NCBI GenBank assembly: GCA_039704465.1
Contig: JASFAU010000018.1
Location: 310,001-374,000, forward strand
Source: Plasmodiophora brassicae
Taxonomy: Eukaryota; Endomyxa; Phytomyxea; Plasmodiophorida; Plasmodiophoridae
Reading direction: 5' to 3'
DNA: 64,000 nt
Below are positions 1 to 10,820 of this stretch, in pieces. The notes below the pieces were generated by a model. The model did not search any database. It worked only from the letters and a program-made list of their open reading frames with translations, and was not told the DNA's origin. The first letter of the stretch is position 1. Each line of letters begins with the position of its first letter. Position numbers and translations under genes: made by a program.

Positions 1-1344
1 GGCTTCGTGTTTCCGCGCGCTTCGGATGCTGTCTCGTCTCACCGATGGATAGATTGTGACCGACAACTGCAAATGGGAGTGGATGCACGAGGGGTTCCGC
101 AGGGACGCTCCCGAGCTGCTGCAGAGTATTCACAGAAAGCCGCCCGCATCAGACCATAAGGCGCACGTGCAAGGCAACCCGTTGGCCACGCCAATAAGGC
201 CCCAGATCATGGAGACGGAGTGCAATCCCACTCTTGAGCAGCGGGTCGCAGGTTGCACATGGCACTCGTCAATAGAGAGGGCCGTTATATGCTGACGTGG
301 GTTTCCAGATCTCGAAGAGCATCGCGTCGACCTGCTGTCAGAGCTGAGGTTCGAGAAGTTGACGCAGAAAGCAATGCAGAATCAGATCAAGTTATTGGAA
401 GCGCAAGTTGAGGTGATACCTGTGCCATGTGTCGGTATGCGTCAAGGTTTCTGACTCGTCCCCATAGGCTATTGGCAACATCCTATTTAAGAACAAGACA
501 CCCATGTACCCGGACGCGCATCAACCCTACAAGCTGCAGCAGTTGCTGCTAGAGGACAGAATAAGACGGTCGCCGCTTAGCGGCCACGTTTCCGAACCGC
601 AGACACCACAAACGCCACTCACGCCAATGGTTTGTCTCCGGGTCTCCACCAGTCGGACCTGGCTCTGACCTGCGGAACGTGGCCAGTCCCAGGGCGACGA
701 TGTGTCCAAGTTCATCGTCGTTGAACCCGAGAACAACGCCAATACGGCGCTGTCAAAGCCAGGGACGACCAATGGCTGCAATAACGACCTCAATCCTCGC
801 GATGCGGCCATGCTGGATCTCGACTTTGGCCATCTGAACTTTGATCAGACGCCGTTCCCGAACTCACCTTGTATAGTCTATGATCGCTCGCGCCCGATTT
901 CTATCTAACCAGATGGTTGTTAGTGATGCCTGAATCATTTCCGGACACGCCCGGATCCATACCGCGTGCTCTTCTTCCTCCTGCATCTCCGAGCGACAAT
1001 CCGTTCACTCAGACGACGATCAACGGGAGGACCATCCGGACGATTCACGTCGAGGACACGGACGGCCGAGCCGTCGCCAAGGCACAGGTTGCGATGCAGA
1101 AGTTGCTCGAGGAGATGAACGAGGTAATTCGGTGCGGCGCCTACCGCTGGACCCTCAACTGACTGTGCAAACGCGCGCACAGGCCTACAAAGGACAAGGC
1201 TATGGTGGATCAATACTGCCTCCGTCGTACGATGGGTTCGGGTGCTGGTTCGTCAACGGCAAACCGTCCAGCTCCTCTGCTGAACCGAACGGTGATCGAA
1301 ATCGGAAGCCGTGGGCCGTATTATTCTATGGCTTAAGTTCGTGA
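1..1344 (+). CDS. Heat shock transcription factor, 3' part (partial)
   Basis: HSF-type transcription factor that binds heat-shock elements as a trimer in the nucleus; the 5' end lies outside the window. The first visible exon (53-251) encodes the end of the HSF DNA-binding domain: WEWMHEGFRRD followed by LLQSIHRKPP, matching the family's W-F-H/N-x-x-F-x-R-G...LL-x-x-I-x-R-R-K-P pattern. The next exon (309-412) is a heptad-rich helix with LLSELRFEKL and a run ending QIKLLEAQVE, fitting the HR-A/B trimerisation zipper. Further exons at 468-629, 687-870, 924-1123 and 1183-1344 give a Pro/Ser/Asn-rich tail, including DLDFGHLNFDQTPFPNSP, which looks like an acidic activation region. Introns are 45-60 nt with GT-AG ends and join in frame. 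The last exon (ends TGA at 1344) is unremarkable in composition and its boundary is the least certain. Alternative: another winged-helix factor, but the zipper placement favours HSF. Confidence 0.85.
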
Positions 1345-1984
1345 GGGCGAACGATTACCACATCCGCTGCTGTCGTTATATTATCTATCTACCCAGGTAC
1401 AGTACACCGATGCGTCTAACTCGTCGGCCGGAAGTGCGATTTCCTGAACGGGGTAACGCCATGCAGGAGGGCGTCGCCCGTTCCGAGTGCACGGCGGGTT
1501 CTAAAACTTGTTATAATAACGCGTGTTTCCACTTATGAAGGCCCTGCTTGTGCCCGCCACCGTCTATCGCAAGTCATTACGCTAGATCGAGGAGCGAATA
1601 TCAGCTGATGTCGAGTTCTCCGCGCGTCCTGCATCTGACGCGCTGGAAGCGGCGCGCTGCTCGACGCCGTTGGCGACAGGAATGTCCTAGCGACGTGTAC
1701 AAGACTGAGATGGTTGGCCTGCAGCAACCAGCGATGCGTTTAACTGACGAACCAACAGAGTCGATGACGACAGCACGCGACGTGTGTCGACGCGCGCCTT
1801 CAGTCAGTGAATGGTGACTGGTGGTGCTCCGACTCATGGGCTGTCCGTTGTCGTACGCCGATGTACGTGACTGTTCCTGGGTCGAATCCGAGCCCGGCAC
1901 GCTTCCGCGGGCGAGGAAGATATACGGTGATCGCCTGGTACCCCATGGAGTCCCCGTTGCAAACGCGACCCACGAAATAGGCCT
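1345..1984. other. Intergenic region, no supported gene
   Basis: About 640 bases between the HSF stop and the adhesion-receptor start. Reading frames on both strands are short and have no recognisable domain or coherent codon pattern. It presumably holds the HSF 3' UTR and the receptor promoter; I see no clear TATA box, repeat or RNA gene. Confidence 0.5.
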
Positions 1985-4900
1985 ATGAAGACGACCGACC
2001 TAGTCCAGCTGCTGCTGGCTGCACTCGTCATCTGCCCAGCGACAGCCGCCGTCCCCACACGCCGGTCAGGGTCCCGGTATCAGCTTCCCTCCCGGACGAT
2101 CACGACGTCGACCCCGTCAACGCCTGAAACGTACGCGCGCGCGCGCCGAGTGGATCGCCCACTGACAGCCGTTCAGTGTCCACATTCACATCGACGTTGG
2201 ACGTCGTCGACCTGACGGGGCCGTCAACGTCACCGCTTCGCTTGTTCCGATATCGGCCACGGCGCCACCAGTCGTCTGGAACTGGTGGTGGTCGTCGACA
2301 TTGAAGAATGCTTCGTTGCCGGCAACGTCGTCGTCGTCGTCGTCGTCCAGCTCATCGTCGATATCGTTCATGGTTGACGGTGTCGGCGCCCAGACCAACG
2401 TGTTCGTTAACGCGTCCCACCCCTACCTGGGGACGTTGTCGTCCTCTGTGGCCATCGCCAGCGGGGAAGCGGGCCTTGTCGCCGTCCAGCCGTCATCTGG
2501 GACGCTGCTGGATGTATTCCGGATCGCGATCCCCGACGGCGACCCATGCCGGTGGACGTCATGCGTCTGCGGCCACGAGACGTTCTCGTTGGGGTGCCTG
2601 TCGGGCCCAGGCCGCGCCCTCCTGCTCCCGGCCGCGCTGCGCCCGTGCCAGGGCTCGACCGTCGAGTGCATCGTCGCAGACGGGACCAACCGAACGCTGA
2701 CGCTGGCCATCCCGGTCACGCCTCTCAGCAACGGGACCGTCAGCCGCCGGGCGCTGAACTTAGTCGAACGCGCCCAGGTCGGTTGGTTCGCGGGTGCCAG
2801 CCGCCTTCTGACGTGTCGTTGCAGGACGTTGCCGGAATCCCCCAAAGTGACCTGGTCGCGTCGGTATGCACAGCGCTAGATGGCGATCGAGCCGACACGA
2901 ATGTGGGTCCGCGTGCCAGGCGTCGGTACCGACGACGTCCTAATCGACTGATCAGGACGACACCCCGACGCGAACCGGCATTCGGGTGATGCTGGCGCGA
3001 ACGCTGAACGTTCCGTCCGACTGCGACAGTCTCCCTGCCAGTCGCGTCCTGCGTTCCGTTCGCGACCTCCTTAGTGCCCCACAGCAAACCAACCGTGTAC
3101 GACGACGACGCACCGTTCCCGTATGCGATCGTTAACGTGCGAACGCAGACGCTGGTCGACGTGACGATGCGCGCGATGGCATCGTACCTGGGGCGCCGGC
3201 GGCACTGCCCGCTGCCGTTGACAGACGATGAGCTGGACGACGCCGTTCACGCCCTGTCCAGCGCGCTCGATGCGGAACCGGGCCTGAACGTCAGCGACCC
3301 GGTCGCCCTGATCGCGCTGGATCGGTTCCAGAGCGTGAACGCGACCTGCACACAGGTGGACGCCCCAAACCTGTCCGTCGTGGCCGGGTCCTCGTTGTCC
3401 TGCCCGTCGGACCGGGTGTCGTTGCCGTCGTCCGTCCCGTCGTCGCTCTACGTGAAGTCGGTGGTCACGCGCGACCCGTCGTCGTCGTCCCCCGTCCTCT
3501 CCGACATCCACGCCGTCGACGTGTTCGCCTGCGACGGCCGCCTCTGCGCCGAGGTTCGCGTCGCCGACCTGCCCGACGTCATCAACGTCACCATGTTCGG
3601 GTGGGGTCGGCGCCCAGGCGCCCCGGGGCGATGCGCCTGGCGGCACCCACCATCCCGCACCTGGAGCACGGCCGGGTGCACGACGCTCGTGTCGGCGAGC
3701 GCCGTCGTCTGCCAGTGCACGCACCTGACGGGTAACAACGACGACCCGCCGGCGATTATATATGCGCGCGCCCTAATACTCCGGCAGAGTTCGCGCTCGT
3801 GGACTTCAGGGGGCGCCTGGGCGCGCAGGACACGGCGACCGTCATCCTGTACTGGGTGTCGTTCACCTGCCACGTGGCGCTGCTGACGGTGACGATCGCG
3901 ATGCTGGCGATCGCCGGCGTCCACGTGCGGAACCGGACGGCGCTGCGCTCCGTCCGCTTCCTGCTCAGCAGCGTCTGCTTCACGTGCGTCTGCCGGATCC
4001 TGTCGGCGCTCCAGTACGAGATCCCGACGTTGCAGGCGTCGAGCGCGATCGCGAACGGCCTCGCCGAGACGCTGATCGACATCGCGGCCGTCTCCAGCCA
4101 CTTCGTCACGTCGACCTTCTTCTGCCTGATGCTGCTGGGGACGGCGCACCGGGTCGACCGGGTGTCGACGGGCACCCAGCCGCCCCTGTTCATGGGCTAC
4201 CACCGGTCCTACATGCTGTTCAACCTCGGCCTGATCGTCCTGGTCGTCTCGTTGCTGTTCACGGCCGTCGTCCTGGACACGACCAGGGCGCTGTCGTACG
4301 CCCTGCTGAGCAGCGCCCTGCTGAAGAGCGCGTCGGCGCTGGTGGCCGTCGCCTGCCTGGTCTGCGCCGTCATCATCCCGTTCAGCGGGACGCGCCTGCG
4401 CGACCGGATCCTGAGCTCCGACCCGCGCTCGATCGCCGTCCGGCAGTACCTGCTGGTCGCCCAGCACATCATGAAGCTGAGCGCCATGTTCAGCGTGTCG
4501 TTCGCCGTCCAGGCCGGCCTGTGGATCTTCTCGATCGCGCTGTCGGACACGTACGCCCCCTGGTACGCCGCGTTCGACGGCGTCTACCTGTTCTGCGACA
4601 TGCTCTGCTCGGTGATCTCGTTGACGTTCACGCGCATGGCGATCGAGACCGGCAAGGGCAAGGCGCGCACGTCCATGGTCAGCAACATGGCGCAGCGGTC
4701 GGCGCCGCCGATCGCCCAGAAGCCCAGCGTCGACCGGATCGGCAACAGCGCCCGGGAGCACCTGGACATCCCCGAGGTCATCTCCGAGCTCTGGGGGTCG
4801 ATCCTCGATACGACGACCAGCAGCGCGGGCCGGCCCCGATCGGCGGCCACGTCGACGCTGTCGAACCGGACGCGGGGGACCCACCCGCCCAGTGACACGC

Positions 4901-5295
4901 TGCGGACGGGGACGGCCACGACAACGACGGCGGCGACGACGGCGTCCACGAATCGTTCAGGTACGCGCCAACGATATGCCGGGGAGGGTCCTGCGTTCGC
5001 TAACGGGCCGCGGCCAGCTGCGACGATGACGCGGACGGCCTGGACGCGATCGACGGCGCACAGCCCAGTGGGCACGGGCCGGTTCTGGTCGACGATGGCG
5101 GCGAACGCGCCCACCACTACGCAGTCAGAACGTATGGGATCATCGTCGTCTCGAGAGAGAGACGGGTGCCTGACGGTTGGTTGTCGCGCTTGAGCAGCGG
5201 ATGAGAACGGCCTGGAGACGGTGCCGACCTACACGGTGGCCGTCCTGCCGCCCGACGGTACGCTGACCTTGCTCGGGTTGGGGGACGTCGTCTGA
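1985..5295 (+). CDS. Adhesion-type G-protein-coupled receptor (GPS motif + 7TM)
   Basis: Cell-surface receptor with an autoproteolysis-type GPS before a heptahelical domain. Hand-built exons: 1985-2130, 2177-2777, 2825-2902, 2956-3096, 3149-3731, 3788-4960, 5018-5131, 5198-5295; they sum to 2934 nt, a 977-residue protein. Residues 1-22 form a signal peptide (MKTTDLVQLLLAALVICPAT). A poly-Ser tract and many N-glycosylation sites (NVT, NAS, NRT, NGT) precede a Cys-containing region. The GPS lies just before residue 517: spaced Trp/Cys residues, then CQCTHLT followed by EFALVDF, the HLT sequence being where cleavage occurs in the family; the HLT/EFAL junction is created by the intron at 3732-3787. 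Seven hydrophobic segments follow between about residues 525 and 805, then a Ser/Thr/Arg-rich cytoplasmic tail. The introns at 4961-5017 and 5132-5197 are multiples of three and lack in-frame stops, so retention would give alternative tails. The ligand cannot be inferred. Confidence 0.82.
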
Positions 5296-5430
5296 CCTTT
5301 CTGGGGGGCAGGGACGATAGAGGACGTCCAGAACGTGCACGATAGCCCCATGGTTGACTATAGCAGGCGCAGCCGACCATAAACGCGCTGGGCGAGCGAC
5401 GACGACGACGCCAGCAGCGATACGGGCACA

Positions 5431-5964
5431 TCATTTGAATGTAGTCGCCGTTGGTATCGATGGCACAACGGTGTGGGGGGACTCGAGCAGGACGCGGGAC
5501 ACGATGAACCGGATCTGCCAGGCGTCGTGATAGTTCGGCAGGGACCGGACGTCGTCGCCGGCGCGGCCGTGCTTGACGTCGGCGACGAGGCGCCCCATGA
5601 GGATCTCGGTGTGCCGCCTCGTGATCCGGTCGTTGTAGAAGCTCCTGGCGACGTAGTGGTCGGAGGACGGCCCCGGCAGCGGCATCAGCCACGTCATCTC
5701 GACGTCGTCGTACCGGTCGAAGCTGATCGTGTACGACGTGGCCAGCAGGCGCCGGTGCACGTACCGGCCCAGCCAGGCGCGGACGTCGCCCGACGGCGCC
5801 TGCGTCACCGTCCACCCCAGCAGGTGCGTCACCTTGATCCCGCGCGCGACACACTCGTCGATGGCCTCCAGGTACCGCATCGCCTCCTCGTCCTGCGCCC
5901 CGTGCGGTGTCCGCCGCACCGGTGCGTGACGCGCCCAGGAACGAAACGCGCACGCCCCGCACAC
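5431..5964 (-). CDS. Unrecognised protein, about 177 residues
   Basis: Open frame convergent with the receptor and just downstream of the PNP oxidase gene on the same strand. Its composition (RYLEAIDECVARGIKV, LGWTVTQAP, SFYNDRITRRHTEILMGRLV) and dense charged/hydrophobic alternation look like a folded protein, not a shadow frame, but I recognise no family. No signal peptide or membrane segment is evident. The 3' end may continue through a further exon between 5300 and 5430; a proline- and arginine-rich continuation is open there, and the boundary is unresolved. Confidence 0.45.
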   Translation of the reverse strand: MCGACAFRSWARHAPVRRTPHGAQDEEAMRYLEAIDECVARGIKVTHLLGWTVTQAPSGDVRAWLGRYVHRRLLATSYTISFDRYDDVEMTWLMPLPGPSSDHYVARSFYNDRITRRHTEILMGRLVADVKHGRAGDDVRSLPNYHDAWQIRFIVSRVLLESPHTVVPSIPTATTFK

Positions 5965-5995
5965 CCACTCTGCTACGTACGTTCGCGATACGGTC

Positions 5996-6757
5996 TCATG
6001 GCTGTAGTCGTATGGTCGTCCACGTGCCCGACAGCGACGACGACGATCGTTCGTGGACGACGCGGTCGTGGAGGCGGGCGGCGCCGAGCTGCCAGAACTC
6101 GAAGCGGTGCGGGCGGACGGCGAACGCGCCCCAGTTCGGGGGCCTCGGCACGGGCCCGACGTCGAACCGGCGGTCGAACGCGCGGCGCCGCTCGGCCAGG
6201 TCGTCGCGGCGGGCGATGGGCGCCGATTGGCGGCTCGCCCAGGCGCTGATCTGGTGGTCGCGGGGGCGCTCGGCGAAGACGGCGTCGGAGACGGGCCCGG
6301 GCGCCGGTTCCGCGACGCCCTCGACGCGCACCTGCCGGGACCCCCAGTAGAACAGCAGGGCGACCTTCGGGTTCGCGGCGATCTCGCGCCCCTTGTCGCT
6401 GCCGCCGTCCGTCCCGAACAGGAACCGGCCGTCCGCGTCGACGCCCTTCAGCAGGACCATGCGGGATCGTGGCTGCCCATCCGCCCGCACCGTCGACAAG
6501 TGCATCGCGTTCTTCATGAGACCGGACCCGCCGTCGTACTCGTCGAGCCACCGGCGGAACATGCCCACCGGGTCGGGCGTGTCGTCGTTCGCCGCCGCCG
6601 CCCCATCCAGCGCGGCGGTGGCGGCGGCGGCGGCGGCAGCCAGCACGACCGTCACGGCCAGGTCCTCGTCTGGCGACCCCAGCAGGTCGGTGTCGGACGA
6701 CGCGGTCGACCCCAGATCCGAGTCGGAGTCCAGGACGTCATCACGGTCGTCGAACAT
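5996..6757 (-). CDS. Pyridoxine/pyridoxamine 5'-phosphate oxidase
   Basis: FMN-dependent enzyme that oxidises pyridoxine or pyridoxamine 5'-phosphate to pyridoxal 5'-phosphate, the last step of vitamin B6 salvage. The single 253-residue exon carries the family signatures in order: MHLSTVRADGQPRSRMVLLK (FMN/substrate entry), FGTDGGSDKGREIAANPK, ALLFYWGSRQVRVEG, an ASRQSAPIA segment, PPNWGAF, and the C-terminal HRFEFWQ...RLHDR signature ending in WTTIRLQP. The length fits eukaryotic homologues. The first about 70 residues are an acidic stretch followed by an alanine run from GCC/GCG repeats; these are not part of the fold and could be a poorly conserved leader. It is divergent from the permease gene, with about 300 bp between the start codons. 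Confidence 0.95.
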   Translation of the reverse strand: MFDDRDDVLDSDSDLGSTASSDTDLLGSPDEDLAVTVVLAAAAAAATAALDGAAAANDDTPDPVGMFRRWLDEYDGGSGLMKNAMHLSTVRADGQPRSRMVLLKGVDADGRFLFGTDGGSDKGREIAANPKVALLFYWGSRQVRVEGVAEPAPGPVSDAVFAERPRDHQISAWASRQSAPIARRDDLAERRRAFDRRFDVGPVPRPPNWGAFAVRPHRFEFWQLGAARLHDRVVHERSSSSLSGTWTTIRLQP

Positions 6758-7065
6758 GTCGCTGTCCAGAGCGAGCGGCTTGACGCTTCTCCTCGTTCAC
6801 CCCGCACGGCACTCCGACGTCAGCCTTGTTCGTCTCCGCCACGTTGGTCCCGATCGTCTAACGCAACGTCACCTGCAGCAGACCGTACGACATCGACAGA
6901 TATCGACCGTCTATAGCGCATGAGATTGCGGCCACGTTCCAGGCAAGGGCAAGCGCGCGCCAGCACGTCTGCTGCGTATGTATTCGACCCAGTACGGTAC
7001 CAACGCGATCGCTGTGAATCATCAACCGGTCTGGGCAAACGTTGCCCGGGGGCGCTGCTGCTGTC
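6758..7065. promoter_or_regulatory. Divergent intergenic region between PNP oxidase and permease genes
   Basis: The two start codons point away from each other across about 308 bp, so this interval must contain both promoters and 5' UTRs. I see no convincing TATA box or repeated operator; the annotation rests on gene orientation only. Confidence 0.4.
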
Positions 7066-8628
7066 ATGGAGTTCGTGGCGGCGTGCATCGTCTGCCTCGG
7101 CGCGTTCCTGTTCACGATGGCCACGACGCTGCGTCCCGTCAAGGTCATCGGCGGGTTCCGCTTGTCGATGTCGACCGCGCCGGTCGTGTCGACTGTCGTC
7201 CTGCTCGTCGCGGGCGTCATTACGCCCGTCGACGTTGTCAGCGCCGTACAGGGCGATGGCGACGCCCTCAAGCCGTACACGATCATCGTCACGTTCCTGT
7301 CGCTCGCCTACATCTGCGTTGTCATGGAGTCGAGCGGCGTGGGCGAAGCGCTGGCGATCGCCATCATCCACAAGGCGGCCACGTCGTACCGTCGCCTGCT
7401 CATGTACGTCTTCGCGCTGTCGGCCACCATGACCATGTTCACGTCCAGCGACCTGGTCGTCCTGACCACAACGCCCATCATCTGCAGCCTGTCGCAGATG
7501 GCGTCGATAGACGCCAAGCCTCTCCTGTTCGTCCAGTTCTTCACTGCCAACGTCTTCAGCGTCATCCTCAGCATTTCAGGTTGGTTGAAACGGGCATCGT
7601 GTACCCACACACGCACCCGTCCGCCTGACACGAATTGCAAATTAGACTCAGCGAACCTGATGGTCGCCGAGGACGCCGGGTTCGACTTTGTCGCGTACTT
7701 CAACTGGATGGTGCTGCCGACAGCGGCGGCCGGCCTGGGCCTGATCGTATCCTTCTGGTTCCTGTTCGGCCAGCACGTCAAGGATCACGCCGAGCTGGCC
7801 ATCCAGTGCCAGACGTCGGCGCCGGCCGCCCGGACGGCCCTCGATCGCGAGTTCGCTCTGTCCGCCGACGATGCTGGGGCTGGCCCCGCGTCTGTTCGCT
7901 GGCAGGACGCCGTCAAGGACCCGCCACGTGCCAGGGCCGCCGTGTCGGCGTACGCGTGCGCCTTGCTCTCCCTGGTCCTGTCGTCGTTCTTCCCGATGGG
8001 GTTGGACATCTCCCAGATCTGCATGATCTTCGCGCTGACCCTGTTCGTCGCCGATGTCGCCCTCGAGGCGGTCCCGTTCTGGCGGCAGTACGGCCGCCTT
8101 GAGGTCATCAAAGCGCGGGATCACGTTCTGGCCCTGCCCTGGAAGCTGGTCCCGTTCACGGTCGGCATGTTCGTCCTGTCCAAGGCGCTGGCCGTCATCG
8201 AGTTCAACAGCGTCGTCGCCTGGCACCTCGGCCTGATCACGGGCCACGACGTCTTCTCGGCGGCCATCGCCATGGTCTTCATCGCGATGATCTGCTGCAA
8301 CCTCATGACCGAACTGCCGATGACCATCTTCTTCCTGTCGGTCATGGGCCAGCGTTCGTTCACCGACGCGATCGTGGCCGCTGGCGGCGCTGGCGACATC
8401 GTGAAGATCAGGCGCGCCATGCTCCTGGCCGTCAGCATGGGCGCCAACTTCGGCGCCAACCTGTGTGTCACGGGCGCCACCGCCGGCCTGCTCTGGAGGA
8501 ACATCCTCAGGACCCGGTACAACATCAGCATATCGCACAGCGAGTTCCTGCGCAAGGGCGTGTCCTGCATGGTCCCCGTCGTGTTCCTATCCGTCCTGGT
8601 CCTGTCCACCGAGATCCAGCTGTCGTAA
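7066..8628 (+). CDS. ArsB/SLC13-type anion permease (ion transporter superfamily)
   Basis: Integral membrane protein of the IT superfamily (ArsB/NhaD/DASS-like), expected to move an inorganic or organic anion. Two exons, 7066-7579 and 7646-8628, give 498 residues. About ten to twelve hydrophobic helices are visible, with two inverted-repeat halves: FTSSDLVVLTTTPII in the first half is the typical re-entrant hairpin region, SANLMVAEDAGF after the intron corresponds to the ArsB NPxNL(I/M)VA motif, and MGANFGANLCVTGATAGLLW near the end is its second-half partner. I chose the ATG at 7066 because it begins directly at a membrane helix. The 66-nt intron has no stop and is a multiple of three, so a version with 22 extra residues just before the SANLMVA motif could be read if it were retained. 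The substrate cannot be assigned. Confidence 0.85.
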   Translation: MEFVAACIVCLGAFLFTMATTLRPVKVIGGFRLSMSTAPVVSTVVLLVAGVITPVDVVSAVQGDGDALKPYTIIVTFLSLAYICVVMESSGVGEALAIAIIHKAATSYRRLLMYVFALSATMTMFTSSDLVVLTTTPIICSLSQMASIDAKPLLFVQFFTANVFSVILSISGWLKRASCTHTRTRPPDTNCKLDSANLMVAEDAGFDFVAYFNWMVLPTAAAGLGLIVSFWFLFGQHVKDHAELAIQCQTSAPAARTALDREFALSADDAGAGPASVRWQDAVKDPPRARAAVSAYACALLSLVLSSFFPMGLDISQICMIFALTLFVADVALEAVPFWRQYGRLEVIKARDHVLALPWKLVPFTVGMFVLSKALAVIEFNSVVAWHLGLITGHDVFSAAIAMVFIAMICCNLMTELPMTIFFLSVMGQRSFTDAIVAAGGAGDIVKIRRAMLLAVSMGANFGANLCVTGATAGLLWRNILRTRYNISISHSEFLRKGVSCMVPVVFLSVLVLSTEIQLS

Positions 8629-8814
8629 CATGGACCGCAACGTGGTCCCAGAGACCGCGGTTCGCGTGTCGACGACGAGTTCGTACGCTCGGTCAGCGTG
8701 CGATTAGATTCGTGTCGTAGGAAGGGAGTCGTTGGCATTGAAGCGCCTGTCGCGACGTGTATTACCGGTCCACGAGGCTTCCCTCGCACTGTTGGGGGGC
8801 TGGATGTGGATCCA

Positions 8815-10575
8815 TCACTTGCCGGGCGACTTGCGAAGGATTGTAGCCCAGAACGATGGTTTGTCGTGCTTGTTGGCGGGCCCTCGGCTGTTGGGAGCCG
8901 ATCCAGCGCGAATTTCCTCGCATTGCCAGACCGACACGGCACGAGCCGTCCTCGGTAGGCCGTTAGACGCGCGCCGGGTACAGATCGCTGTTTCCTGCGT
9001 CGACATCGACATATCCTTCATCCATTTCAGCATCTCCGCCGGGTTGTAGCCGCTGTCGTAGTACATCTTGTAGAACACGCTGGCGTCGATCGTCTCGCCG
9101 AGCAACCTGAGCTGGTCGGTGCCGCGCGTTATCTCACCGCCGATCACTCGATGGTCCCAACCCTATCGACCCACGTGGACACGCTATCAACGTCCGTTCG
9201 TTGTACGCCGACCACATGTTGACCTTCACGTTGCCGAAGAACTTTGCGAACACCTCGTCGGTTTTCGATAAGGCCTCGCCGAACACATTCGTGGACTCGT
9301 TGAGCTCGTGCCGTACGGGACAATCGCAGCAGTCGGCGCCGGTGAGCGGCGTGATCTGGAGAAACGCGAGCCCTTCCCGGATGGCACCTTGCATGACCCA
9401 GTGAAGCGCAAACTGGGGCAGGTAGTCGAAATCGTAGCCACCGCCGATGTTGGAATGGCTCCCGCAGAACCAGCGCTGCTCGAAATCGAACTCGCTTTCG
9501 GGCTCTGCCGCGTCGGCGGGCCTAACCCAGACGTCGGGGACGAACGTCTGCGACCAGACGCCTAACGTTAAACTACGTCGCCGGTGACGAGGCGACGTCA
9601 AGTCGTACCTTTCGTCGCTCATCAATGCCGATCGCGTGTCTCCCCCGCATGATGCTCTTGCTTGGATACATGCGGAAGTGCCCCTTGCTTTTGTAGGCAA
9701 TGGCGCCGACCGTATCAAAGATCCCTGTGCAAACACGTGTGGCCCGTCACCGATGTGGAGACCGCCCAGCGCAGACGACGATGGCGGCTTGCTACTCACC
9801 CATGTACTTGACTCGGCACACGCTGGAGAAGTTCCTCAGGTTCTCGGCAACGAACCGTTCGTTGAACTCCATGGCCTTCAGCTCGTCGTCGGTCTTGCCG
9901 AAATAGTCGCTGACCTTCCGCAACGGGTCGCCGAGCTTGGTGAACCTGTAGAGGAGCTCGGGCGTGATCGGGGCGTGCGGTGCCAGGATGCCAAGCTGGA
10001 CAACCGTTTAATTCGTCATGTATCGAACCTGTTCCTCTCTGTCCCACGTATCACCTCGCTGATCATGTCGGCTAGCTCCTGGCAGATGTACGCGCCACGT
10101 GAGAAGCCAAACATCTGCGGAACGATCGTGTCGGTATTGCACAGGGCGCAACGTGGCACGGACGCGAATGGACTGACGAAGATGTCGTCGCCGACGCAGT
10201 AGATGGCCGCCAGGGCTCGGTACGCCCTCAGGATGTAATCCTCAATGTTCGCACCGAGAGCGACATCGCCGACGTTGGCGATGTCGGTGAAGCTGTTCGT
10301 CTTCAGGCCGACGCCGCGCTGGTAGATGACGACCTGCTCGACGCCGTCCTCGCCCCGGCTCGGGATCATGTTTGAGATTCGCCACACTGCCCCCGAGCGT
10401 CTCAGGACGACGCCATTACGCCTGCCAGATGCGCACACGCGCGTTCACCATTCGTATTCGACTGTTCCGCGTTCAGAGTCCCGTCGACACAGATGACGAT
10501 GCGCTTCGCGGACGTGGGCGCCGCCGACGTCTTCCCGTCGGAACCATCTGGCGAGTCCAAGGCCAGCTGCCGCAT
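8815..10575 (-). CDS. DUF2235 alpha/beta hydrolase, copy A
   Basis: Serine hydrolase of the DUF2235 family, whose bacterial members include Tle1-type phospholipase effectors; no substrate is established for fungal members. Exons read on the minus strand: 10575-10449, 10386-10178, 10114-10055, 9995-9800, 9724-9609, 9547 onward, and a last exon ending at 8815; the last two junctions near 9150-9230 are not fixed. Motifs in order: RIVICVDGT at the N terminus (family start CFDGTWN), nucleophile elbow FGFSRGAY created by the intron at 10115-10177, MGIFDTVGA (catalytic Asp region), and WFCGSHSNIGGGY (catalytic His). The Cys-rich segment ADCCDCPVRHEL follows. No signal peptide. It forms a tandem pair with copy B with matching intron positions. 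Confidence 0.83.
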
Positions 10576-10820
10576 GGCGTCGTGTGTTTAGCGCTGTCAC
10601 TGGCTGACGTCGACGTCGCCCTCGTGGACCGCACGACCATCACACGTCACAGGGCCCGCCCGCCCCCGAGGCGATCCGTGTCGCCCTCCTTTGCATACTC
10701 AGACAGCGTGCGGCAGTGGGCGGCATGCCCCCATGACGAGACAGTGTAACAGTATCAGATGAGATGGTGGAAACCACCTTCCACAGCCGGGCCTTCGTCG
10801 TGTCCGGTTGAAGACGCGTC

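Noticed and set aside
3448..4884. Very long minus-strand open frame (over 470 codons) opposite the adhesion receptor
   Set aside because: Its Arg/Asp/Gln/His-rich composition is the antisense of GC-biased codons; the plus strand has spliced, recognisable GPS and 7TM sequence.
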